DNA of 7,072 nt from Spirochaetaceae bacterium (GTDB lineage Bacteria; Spirochaetota; Spirochaetia; Treponematales; Breznakiellaceae), in the NCBI GenBank assembly GCA_031290405.1, contig JAITNO010000086.1, positions 1 to 7,072 of the forward strand, in the 5' to 3' direction. Position numbers and translations under genes: made by a program. Below are positions 1-5,609 of this stretch, piece after piece (within the stretch, counting starts at the first letter, position 1; each line of letters opens with the position of its first letter). The notes below the pieces were generated by a model, which was not told where the DNA came from, searched no databases, and was given only the letters and a program-made list of their open reading frames with translations.

Positions 1-1115
1 TCGCCCCTTGATATGTTGGCGACCAGTCCTGAAGCGATGAACGTGATGACAAGCGATGTGCCGCCGGCGGAAAAGAACGGCAGGGGAATTCCCGTCGCGG
101 GAATCGCCCCCGACACAACGGCGATGTTCATAACAACCTGGGATACGATAATGGTAACGAGGGCGAAGCTTAATAATTTGTTGAATGTATCGGAACTGCC
201 AAGCGCGATTTTATAACCGCGCAACGCGAAAAACACGAAGCTTGCCATAAAAAGGAACACGCCGATAAAACCGGTTTCCTCCGCAAAAGAGGCGAATATA
301 AAGTCGGATTGAATTTCGGGGACGCTTGCTATCTTGAGGACGCCCTGCCCGATTCCCTTGCCCCAAAAACCGCCGGAAGCTATCGCTCTTGTTGAATTGT
401 CAACCTGAAAGCCCGCTCCACTGACGTCAAAAGCCGGATCGAAAAACGATATGAAACGCAGGAGCCTATACTCCTTTGTCATGATTAAAAGCGCCGACAC
501 GGGAATTAAAATGACAACCGCGCAGATAAAATAACGGAGCTTTACTCCCGCAATAAAAAATATTACCAGGGAATTCAGCGCGATAAAAAGCGCGGTGGAA
601 AAATCATTCTGAAAATATATTAACGCAAAAAATACAATCGTAACGATTACCGGCGGCAGGACGCCCGACCTGAAATCATCAAGCTTGTCTTTCTTTTTAT
701 CAAATATGTAGGCGAGGTACAAGGGCAAGACAATTTTTACCAGTTCGGAAGGCTGGATTGTCAGCGGCCCCAGGTCTATCCAGCGTGTGGCGCCGTTTTT
801 TGTCGTGCCGATTCCGGGGATAAACAGGACGATGCAGAGGAACGCGGCGCCCAAAACAAGAGGCATAACGAATTTCTTGACTGTTTCAATTTTTATCCGC
901 GAAGCAAAAAAGAACAACAGAAAACTCAGTGCGGCGAACAAGGCCTGCCGTTTAAGAAAGAACAGTTTGTCGTTGAACCATCTGCCGGCAAAAGCGTATG
1001 ATGCGGAATAGAGCGTAACAAGCCCTATTCCCATCAAGAGTACGCAGAGCGCTATAAACACATGGTCATAGCGCGCTTTGTTTTCAATGCCTGCTCCAAC
1101 GGAATTATTCCACAT
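1..1115 (-). CDS. ftsW: FtsW, SEDS-family septal peptidoglycan polymerase (3' end cut off)
   Basis: This is a polytopic membrane glycosyltransferase that polymerises lipid II into septal glycan, normally together with a class B PBP. The 371 readable residues form a series of hydrophobic segments. SEDS landmarks are RWIDLG at 111-116 followed by QPSEL at 121-125; SGGFWGKGIGQG; PEIQSDFIF, whose Asp271 aligns with E. coli FtsW Asp297, thought to be catalytic; AEETGFIG; and PLPFFSAGG at 344-352, the counterpart of PLISYGG. The frame is open throughout. The ATG at 1115-1113 directly follows the mraY TAG with no gap, and AAGGTG inside the mraY end gives a Shine-Dalgarno six bases upstream. Reading stops at the window edge just after the last predicted helix, so probably only a short cytoplasmic tail is missing. 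RodA is the main alternative; the dcw position favours FtsW. ftsQ, ftsA and ftsZ would be expected beyond the edge. Confidence 0.93.
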   Translation of the reverse strand, partial: MWNNSVGAGIENKARYDHVFIALCVLLMGIGLVTLYSASYAFAGRWFNDKLFFLKRQALFAALSFLLFFFASRIKIETVKKFVMPLVLGAAFLCIVLFIPGIGTTKNGATRWIDLGPLTIQPSELVKIVLPLYLAYIFDKKKDKLDDFRSGVLPPVIVTIVFFALIYFQNDFSTALFIALNSLVIFFIAGVKLRYFICAVVILIPVSALLIMTKEYRLLRFISFFDPAFDVSGAGFQVDNSTRAIASGGFWGKGIGQGVLKIASVPEIQSDFIFASFAEETGFIGVFLFMASFVFFALRGYKIALGSSDTFNKLLSFALVTIIVSQVVMNIAVVSGAIPATGIPLPFFSAGGTSLVITFIASGLVANISRG

Positions 1116-2192
1116 CTACTGCACCTTCAGCGTTGACAACGCTATGATGGCGAAAAGCCCGCCTAAGATCCAAAAACGGGTTACTACTTTTGTCTCCGCC
1201 CAGCCTGACATTTCAAAATGATGGTGGAGCGGGGCCATCTTAAACACGCGCGTGCCCTTCCATTTGAATACGACGACCTGAATAACAACCGACATCGCTT
1301 CCAGCACAAAAACGCCGCCGGCGACGAGTATTAAAATTTCTTTTTGAACGATAATCGATATGGCGGCGATAACGCCTCCCAGAGAGAGACTGCCGACGTC
1401 GCCCATAAAAACCTCCGCAGGATGTGAGTTGAACCACAAAAAACCGACGCAGGCGCCAAGTGCGGCAAGACAGAACACGGTAAGTTCTCCGGCGCCTTCT
1501 ATGTAGGGGATGTTCAAATACGCCGAATAATCGGCGCGCCCCGACAGATAGGTAACCAAGGCGAGTGTGCCGAATACAAACAGGAGCAACCCCGCCGCCA
1601 ATCCGTCAAGTCCGTCGCTTAAATTCACTGCGTTGCTTTCGCCGACCAACAATAACACGGCAAACGGTATCCAGAGCAGGCCCATATCAATGACGGGTTT
1701 TTTTATAAACGGAAAATACAATTCAGAGCTTTCTTTTTCGACGCAATAGAGTATCAGTACAAGCGCGAACGAAACGGCGAATTGTCCGATTAATTTCCCT
1801 TTCGCGCTTAGTCCTTCCGAGTTTCTTTTTTTAATTTTTAGATAATCGTCGATAAAACCTATGACGGCGAACGAGAGGAACGCGGCCATCGCAAGCCACA
1901 CTTTAAGGCTGTGCATATCCATCCAGAGGAGCATCGAAAGCGTAACACTGATGATGATCATCAGGCCGCCCATAGTCGGCGTGCCGTCTTTTTTCAGATG
2001 AGTCTCCGGTCCGTCGCTCCTGATAGATTGTCCTATTTTAAGTTTCCGCAACGCCTCAATGATGCTGCCGCCGAAGATATAGCAGAGGAATAATGTCGTA
2101 AGCGCTGCATAGGCGCCTCGCAATGTAATATACTGGAGTACGTTTACTGGCGTCCAATACTTTACCAGCGGATATACAAATTCTAAAAACAC
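1116..2192 (-). CDS. mraY: MraY, phospho-N-acetylmuramoyl-pentapeptide transferase
   Basis: This integral membrane enzyme transfers phospho-MurNAc-pentapeptide from UDP to undecaprenyl phosphate, forming lipid I. At 358 residues it is the usual family length, with about ten hydrophobic segments. All key motifs are visible: GTPTMGG at 70-76, FIDDYLKI with Asp115/Asp116, NAVNLSDGLDGLA with Asp193, FMGDVGS with Asp265, and the cytoplasmic PLHHHFE loop with His323-325. These match the Mg2+ and catalytic residues known from Aquifex MraY at nearly the same numbering. The start is GTG at 2192-2190. AAGGAG lies five bases upstream, and the stop of murF forms part of that Shine-Dalgarno. An ATG two bases earlier, in another frame, closes after three codons. 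The gap to murF is nine bases, and the stop abuts ftsW, which indicates tight co-transcription. Confidence 0.97.
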   Translation of the reverse strand: MFLEFVYPLVKYWTPVNVLQYITLRGAYAALTTLFLCYIFGGSIIEALRKLKIGQSIRSDGPETHLKKDGTPTMGGLMIIISVTLSMLLWMDMHSLKVWLAMAAFLSFAVIGFIDDYLKIKKRNSEGLSAKGKLIGQFAVSFALVLILYCVEKESSELYFPFIKKPVIDMGLLWIPFAVLLLVGESNAVNLSDGLDGLAAGLLLFVFGTLALVTYLSGRADYSAYLNIPYIEGAGELTVFCLAALGACVGFLWFNSHPAEVFMGDVGSLSLGGVIAAISIIVQKEILILVAGGVFVLEAMSVVIQVVVFKWKGTRVFKMAPLHHHFEMSGWAETKVVTRFWILGGLFAIIALSTLKVQ

Positions 2193-2201
2193 ATATTCTC
2201 C

Positions 2202-3632
2202 TTACATCAACGCTTCGCATACCCTTTCAAGCGCGCACCCGCGTGAACCTTTCAATAATATCAGGTCGCCGGGTTGAACGTTTTTTTTCAGTTCGGCTTT
2301 TAACTCATCTATGTCATTGGTTTGAAAAAGCATCTTTTTCAAACCTGATTTTTTCAGCTCGTTGAACGCGCCCTTCGTTTCTTCGCCGAAGAGGAACACC
2401 GCGTCTGAACGCGAAACGGCAAGCGTCCTGCCAAGCTCCCTGTGGGCGCCGCCCGATTCCTCGCCAAGCTCAAGCATCGATCCTGCAACGTAAACGCGTC
2501 GCCCTTTCCAATCAAGCGCGTCGCAGAGCCCAATCGCCGCCGACATCGACTCGGGATTGGCGTTATAACAATCCCGTATCAGCGTTGTCCGCGGCTCTCC
2601 GTCAGTCGTCTCTCCGCTGAACGGCGCCAGAGCGCCGCCGCAAACGGTAAAAATCTCACTGCGCCCGAAAAGGGGCTTTGCAGATTCCAAGCCGCGCTTA
2701 ATGGACCGCGCACTCAAGCCGATTGCCTTGCCAAGCGCGGCGGCGGCGAGCGCGTTCTTCAAATTATGCCTGCCGGGAAGGGCAAACCGGGCACTCCCCC
2801 CTTCCCAGACAATTTCCCATCCTGAAAGCCCCAAATCCGCTATTTTCCCCAATGTTCCCGCGCGTCTTTCGATGTTATCACCAAAAAACCGCACTTTGCC
2901 GTGGACATCCTTCGCCAAAAACAGCGCAAATTCATCTTCCTCCGGTATCAGCGCGGTCTGACCGCCTGTAAATCTTGAAAAAAGAGCCTTTTTTTCAAGA
3001 GCAATCTCCTGCCTGCCGCCTATGCAGCCGACATGGGCGCTGCCGATATTCGTAATCAGGGCAACATGGGGACGCAGCGCGGCGGCTAACTCGGCAATTT
3101 CCCCCTTCCTATTCATTCCCGCCTCAAAAATCCCGATATCATGTTCCTTGCGAACTTCAAACAGAGAAAGCGGCAACCCTGTTTCGCTGTTCAAATTGCC
3201 GCTGTTGCAGACAATCTTTTTTTCACAGCCCGCCATCGCCGCAACAAGCTCTTTAGTCGTCGTCTTGCCGGAAGAACCGGTGATGCCGACTTTAAGGAGC
3301 GCGGGAAACTTATCCAGATAGGCTCCCGCCAAATCCTGCAAGGCGCGAAGGCTCCCCTCGACGACTAAAAGAGCCGCACCCGCCTCGTGCGCCGCTTCTT
3401 CCACGCCGAAAGCCCCAAGTTTTGCCCGCTCGACTATCGCCCCCGACGCCCCCGCCGAAAAAGCCTGCCGAATGAACCGGCGCCCGTCGGCATTCTCTCC
3501 GGGAAGCGCGGCAAAAAGAAAACCCTCCTGCGCTTCCCGCGAGTCGATACAGACGCCGGAAAAGCCTTTCGCACCGCAATGCGGCTTCGGACATGCAAGC
3601 GCCTGCGCCGCCTCGTCAAAACTCATCAACAT
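2202..3632 (-). CDS. murF: MurF, UDP-MurNAc-tripeptide:D-Ala-D-Ala ligase
   Basis: This cytoplasmic ATP-dependent ligase adds D-Ala-D-Ala to the UDP-MurNAc-tripeptide, producing the substrate of MraY, its downstream neighbour. From the ATG at 3632-3630 it has 476 residues. The N-terminal domain carries CIDSREAQEGFLFAALPGE, near 28-46. The P-loop TGSSGKTTTK is at about 118-127, HNLKNALAA at 289-297, GRSE at 323-326, and DCYNANPESM at 354-363, which is the MurF-type signature opening the C-terminal domain. LKGSRG lies near the end. I chose the ATG at 3632 because GGTGA lies five bases before it. A GTG at 3641 (479 residues) and an ATG at 3626 are in frame and possible. The stretch between GRSE and DCYNANP is roughly 27 residues, longer than I remember for typical MurF. 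murE is absent from its usual place upstream. Confidence 0.96.
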   Translation of the reverse strand: MLMSFDEAAQALACPKPHCGAKGFSGVCIDSREAQEGFLFAALPGENADGRRFIRQAFSAGASGAIVERAKLGAFGVEEAAHEAGAALLVVEGSLRALQDLAGAYLDKFPALLKVGITGSSGKTTTKELVAAMAGCEKKIVCNSGNLNSETGLPLSLFEVRKEHDIGIFEAGMNRKGEIAELAAALRPHVALITNIGSAHVGCIGGRQEIALEKKALFSRFTGGQTALIPEEDEFALFLAKDVHGKVRFFGDNIERRAGTLGKIADLGLSGWEIVWEGGSARFALPGRHNLKNALAAAALGKAIGLSARSIKRGLESAKPLFGRSEIFTVCGGALAPFSGETTDGEPRTTLIRDCYNANPESMSAAIGLCDALDWKGRRVYVAGSMLELGEESGGAHRELGRTLAVSRSDAVFLFGEETKGAFNELKKSGLKKMLFQTNDIDELKAELKKNVQPGDLILLKGSRGCALERVCEALM

Positions 3633-3640
3633 ATCATTCA

Positions 3641-3680
3641 CCGCTCAGGCACAGAGCCAAAGGACGCATACATCAGCCAT
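3641..3680 (-). other. Eleven-codon mini-ORF in frame with murF, ended by TGA
   Basis: In the 42-base gap after the ftsL-like gene, an ATG at 3680-3678 has AGGTGA three bases upstream and reads MADVCVLWLCA before TGA at 3647-3645. It is in the murF frame: removing the TGA would join it through GCG to the GTG at 3641 and on into MurF. It could be a translated leader that hands ribosomes to murF by re-initiation, or a decayed N-terminal extension, or chance. Known MurF proteins do not need the extra residues. No function is assigned. Confidence 0.3.
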
Positions 3681-3683
3681 AGC

Positions 3684-3959
3684 TCACCTGTTGCTTATCG
3701 TAATCTGCATGACCTCTTCCGGGCGCTTCTTGTCCAGACCAAGACTGTCCTTCGCTATCTTTTCGATGCGCGCCGAGGAGGAAAGCGAGGCTATCTCGGT
3801 GATCAACCGTTTGTTGTTCTCCACCCATTCATCCTGAGCCTTGTACAAGCGTTCAACCTCATCTCTCAAATCCGAAAAACGCACCGCCTGCCAGGCAAGC
3901 AAAGCAAACGAAAGCGGCAGCGTCAACGCCATCACATATAACAGAACCTTGTTTTTCAC
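3684..3959 (-). CDS. ftsL: FtsL-like divisome protein (small bitopic, coiled coil)
   Basis: The product is 91 residues: a short basic N-terminus (MKNK), one hydrophobic segment at about 5-26, then a charged heptad-like stretch at about 28-60 (SDLRDEVERLYKAQDEWVENNKRL), and a C-terminal ARIEKIAKDSLGLDKKRPEEVMQI. This is the FtsL/DivIC layout: one membrane helix, a periplasmic coiled coil and a conserved region with the ‘IEKIAKDxLGL’ pattern. FtsL forms the FtsQLB complex that activates FtsW and its PBP partner. The start is GTG at 3959-3957, with AAGGAG six to seven bases upstream. Position between rsmH and murF is the standard ftsL slot, although the ftsI and murE genes that usually follow are missing. 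FtsL is poorly conserved, so the name rests on architecture and context; DivIC/FtsB-like is the alternative. The gap from rsmH is 33 bases. Confidence 0.8.
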   Translation of the reverse strand: MKNKVLLYVMALTLPLSFALLAWQAVRFSDLRDEVERLYKAQDEWVENNKRLITEIASLSSSARIEKIAKDSLGLDKKRPEEVMQITISNR

Positions 3960-3992
3960 TTTTAACTCCTTCCTTAATTAAAATCTCCATCC

Positions 3993-4970
3993 CTATTCTT
4001 CGTTCCACACCTTCTCGACGACGCGCAATTTCGCGCTCCGCGAACGCGGGTTTTTTTCAATTTCCGCGCGGGAGGGGGAGGCGGCTTTTGACGTGATAAG
4101 CCTTGCCACACGCCTCCCCCTACATACACATATCGGCGCGGAAGGCGGGCAAACGCAGTCCTTCGCCTTTTCACGGAAAAAGTTTTTAACAATCCGGTCT
4201 TCGAGCGAATGAAAGGCGATCACGCCGAGCCTTCCGCCCGTTTTCAACACGGAAAGCGCCGATGCAAGGAGCGAGGGGAGCCGTTCAAGCTCGCCGTTCA
4301 CCGCGATGCGCAAAGCCTGAAACGTCTTTGTCGCCGGATGAATCCCCCCCCCGCGCCGCGCCGCGGCAGGCAGAGCCAGAGACGCAATCTCCGCAAGCCG
4401 CGCCGAACTCGCAACAGGCGCTTCCCGTCGCGCCTGAACAACCGCCCGGGCAATCCTCCGTGAGTGGCGTTCTTCCGCGTACTCGTAGAGGATGCGGGCG
4501 ATTTCCCGTTCGCTCCGCCCCGCAAGCAATTCCGCCGCGCTTTCGCCGCGCGAAGTATCAATCCTCATATCCAAGGCTTCGTCCTTTCGGAAACTAAACC
4601 CCCTGCCGCTTTTCTCGTAATGGAAAAGCGACACCCCCAAATCAATAAGGATGATATCCGGCCGTCTGTCTGCGTTTTCTTTCGGGTAGAAGGCGAAAAA
4701 ATCGTCAGCCCACGCCGAATGACACACAATCCTCTCCCCAAATCTTTCCAGACGCCGTTTCGCAACGCTCACAATCTCCTTGTCGGCGTCGATCCCGATA
4801 ATTTTTATATCGGGAAATCTTGTCAAAAACGCCTCGCTATGTCCCCCCTCCCCAAGGGTTGAATCAATCATCAATACATCCCGTCCGGTTTCGTTTCCAA
4901 ATATGCGGAAAGCGCCGGAAAGGAGTTCCACCGTCTCTTCCGGCAACGCCGGAGTATGAATAATCTCCAT
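3993..4970 (-). CDS. rsmH: RsmH (MraW), 16S rRNA m4C1402 methyltransferase
   Basis: This SAM-dependent enzyme N4-methylates C1402 of 16S rRNA in the ribosomal P site. From ATG 4970-4968 the product has 325 residues, normal for the family. Motifs in order are HTPALPEE at 5-12; the SAM loop DSTLGEGGHS at 36-45 (usually DGTLGGGGHS); GIDAD at 59-63; DLGVSLFHYEKSGRGFSF at 110-127; LDMRID at 133-138; HPATKTFQALRIAVNGEL at 211-228; FHSLEDR at 253-259; a Cys-rich DCVCPPSAPICVC at 271-283; and NPRSRSAKLRV at 307-317. A TTG directly before the ATG could extend it by one residue; ATG is preferred. The Shine-Dalgarno is weak (GGGA). It starts 12 bases after the mraZ stop, suggesting translational coupling. 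Three consecutive GGG codons at 4344-4352 form a nine-G tract just before HPATK. Confidence 0.97.
   Translation of the reverse strand: MEIIHTPALPEETVELLSGAFRIFGNETGRDVLMIDSTLGEGGHSEAFLTRFPDIKIIGIDADKEIVSVAKRRLERFGERIVCHSAWADDFFAFYPKENADRRPDIILIDLGVSLFHYEKSGRGFSFRKDEALDMRIDTSRGESAAELLAGRSEREIARILYEYAEERHSRRIARAVVQARREAPVASSARLAEIASLALPAAARRGGGIHPATKTFQALRIAVNGELERLPSLLASALSVLKTGGRLGVIAFHSLEDRIVKNFFREKAKDCVCPPSAPICVCRGRRVARLITSKAASPSRAEIEKNPRSRSAKLRVVEKVWNEE
4344..4352 (-). repeat. G9 homopolymer tract inside rsmH
   Basis: Nine consecutive C on the plus strand (nine G in the rsmH message) encode Gly-Gly-Gly immediately before the conserved IHPATK motif. Other Gly codons in the gene vary, and the tract lies within a GC-only stretch. 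Runs of this length are prone to replication slippage. A one-base change here would truncate RsmH about two thirds of the way through. Confidence 0.9.
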
Positions 4971-4982
4971 CAAAGTCCCGCT

Positions 4983-5423
4983 CTAAAAGAGCAGTCCGAA
5001 TTTCTCGGCAATATCTTCGAGCCCCTGCCCCACGTCTTTTTCGCCCTGCAACTCGCGGTAGACATCCTCGTCCCAAATTTCGATGCGTTTGCCCAAGCCC
5101 ATGATGATGACGCCGCGTGTGAGTGAAGCATAGTCGCGCAGGCTCTGAGGAATTGCAAGCCTTCCCGACTTGTCGATTTCCGACTCGGTCGCCCACCCCA
5201 GAAAGTGGCGCTGCATCTTTCGCCAATCCTTTGACATGAGGGGGGGATTTTCCAGCTCCTCCTCAAATTCTTTCCACCGTTCCGGCGGGAAAAGGTAGAG
5301 GCATTTTTCAATGCCCCGCGTCACGACGAGCGTATCGCCGAAAAAGCCCTCTTTCAGGCGTGCGGGGAATGTTACCCTCCCTTTGTTATCCAGAGTATTG
5401 TTAAACCCACCGCTTAATGCCAA
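4983..5423 (-). CDS. mraZ: MraZ, AbrB-fold transcriptional regulator of the dcw operon
   Basis: MraZ is a conserved oligomeric DNA-binding protein that controls its own dcw cluster and is often its first gene. The 146 residues match the family length and contain two SpoVT/AbrB-like half-domains. Each has the diagnostic DxxGR motif: DNKGRVTFPARL at 12-23 and DKSGRLAIPQSLR at 84-96. The linker QRHFLGWATESEID (71-84) is also MraZ-like. The start is TTG at 5423-5421. No in-frame ATG or GTG lies between it and an upstream in-frame TAA at 5438-5436, and MALSGGFNNTLDNKGR aligns with family N-termini such as MLTGEYRNTLDEKGR. The Shine-Dalgarno is AGGGGAG, four bases before the TTG. Both the Shine-Dalgarno and the start codon fall inside a four-copy 10-base repeat that is probably MraZ's own operator. 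Confidence 0.96.
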   Translation of the reverse strand: MALSGGFNNTLDNKGRVTFPARLKEGFFGDTLVVTRGIEKCLYLFPPERWKEFEEELENPPLMSKDWRKMQRHFLGWATESEIDKSGRLAIPQSLRDYASLTRGVIIMGLGKRIEIWDEDVYRELQGEKDVGQGLEDIAEKFGLLF

Positions 5424-5453
5424 TTTTCTCCCCTTTTAGCCAGTTTTCTCCAC
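5419..5453 (-). promoter_or_regulatory. Candidate MraZ operator: four boxes at 10-base period
   Basis: Read on the minus strand, four 5-base boxes are separated by three A-rich 5-base spacers. The boxes are GTGGA (5453-5449), CTGGC (5443-5439), GGGGA (5433-5429) and TTGGC (5423-5419). The spacers are GAAAA, TAAAA and GAAAA. Boxes 1-2 and 3-4 also form a larger direct repeat of 20-base period, GGAGAAAAyTGGC. E. coli MraZ binds TGGGN boxes separated by five bases upstream of mraZ, and Mycoplasma MraZ binds repeats of the AAAGTG type. This array has the same spacing, the TGG core and the preceding A-run. It lies just downstream of the predicted transcription start and covers the Shine-Dalgarno and TTG codon. 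The pattern is seen directly; binding is inferred. Confidence 0.72.
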
Positions 5454-5464
5454 AACATGGAATG

Positions 5465-5493
5465 AGCATAGCGTACCTATGTGCGGAGGTCAA
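5465..5493 (-). promoter_or_regulatory. Predicted sigma-70-type promoter of the dcw operon
   Basis: On the minus strand TTGACC (5493-5488) and TATGCT (5470-5465) are separated by 17 bases. They match the consensus hexamers at five of six and four of six positions. The expected start point is near 5458, giving a leader of about 35 bases before the mraZ TTG. No closer candidate is as good. A CATAG/CTATG dyad overlaps the -10 element and spacer. Confidence 0.65.
5467..5481. repeat. Short inverted repeat over the mraZ -10 region
   Basis: CATAG and CTATG form perfect five-base arms around a five-base centre, CGTAC. The dyad covers part of the -10 hexamer and the adjoining spacer of the mraZ promoter, a position where a repressor could block polymerase. 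Arms this short also arise by chance. Confidence 0.35.
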
Positions 5494-5522
5494 CAAACTT
5501 TAAGCTTTTTTGCATAGTTTTT

Positions 5523-5550
5523 TTGTAAATATTTTAAGAATTACTATACA
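5523..5550 (+). promoter_or_regulatory. Possible priA promoter
   Basis: TTGTAA (5523-5528) and TATACA (5545-5550) are 16 bases apart in a clearly AT-rich stretch, each matching four of six consensus positions. The expected start near 5557 would give a leader of about 50 bases before the priA ATG. The surrounding A/T richness makes weak promoter-like matches likely, so the call is tentative. It lies back to back with the mraZ promoter. Confidence 0.42.
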
Positions 5551-5609
5551 AACGTTACGGCATAGCCAAGCTTGATTTGTCTCCCGTGCGGCGTTATGCT
5601 ATTTATCTT

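Noticed and set aside
13..1011. Short plus-strand frames opposite ftsW (13-216 and 787-1011)
   Set aside because: The FtsW frame is unbroken through both, with conserved SEDS motifs; there is no independent evidence for genes.
2281..2288. T8 run (A8 in the murF message) as a terminator
   Set aside because: It encodes Lys-Lys-Asn within MurF and no GC-rich stem precedes it.
2442..2971. Several plus-strand frames opposite murF
   Set aside because: The MurF motifs are continuous on the minus strand; these frames mutually overlap and look like shadows.
3387..3941. A 184-codon plus-strand frame across the murF start and the ftsL-like gene
   Set aside because: It is antisense to two well-supported genes, has low-complexity Arg-rich content and no recognisable domain.
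5510..5535. Alternative plus-strand promoter TTGCAT to TATTTT
   Set aside because: The spacer is 14 bases, too short compared with TTGTAA-N16-TATACA.
5559..5567. Small GGC-ATA-GCC hairpin before priA as a terminator or riboswitch
   Set aside because: The stem is only three base pairs with no following T-run, so it is too weak to mean anything.
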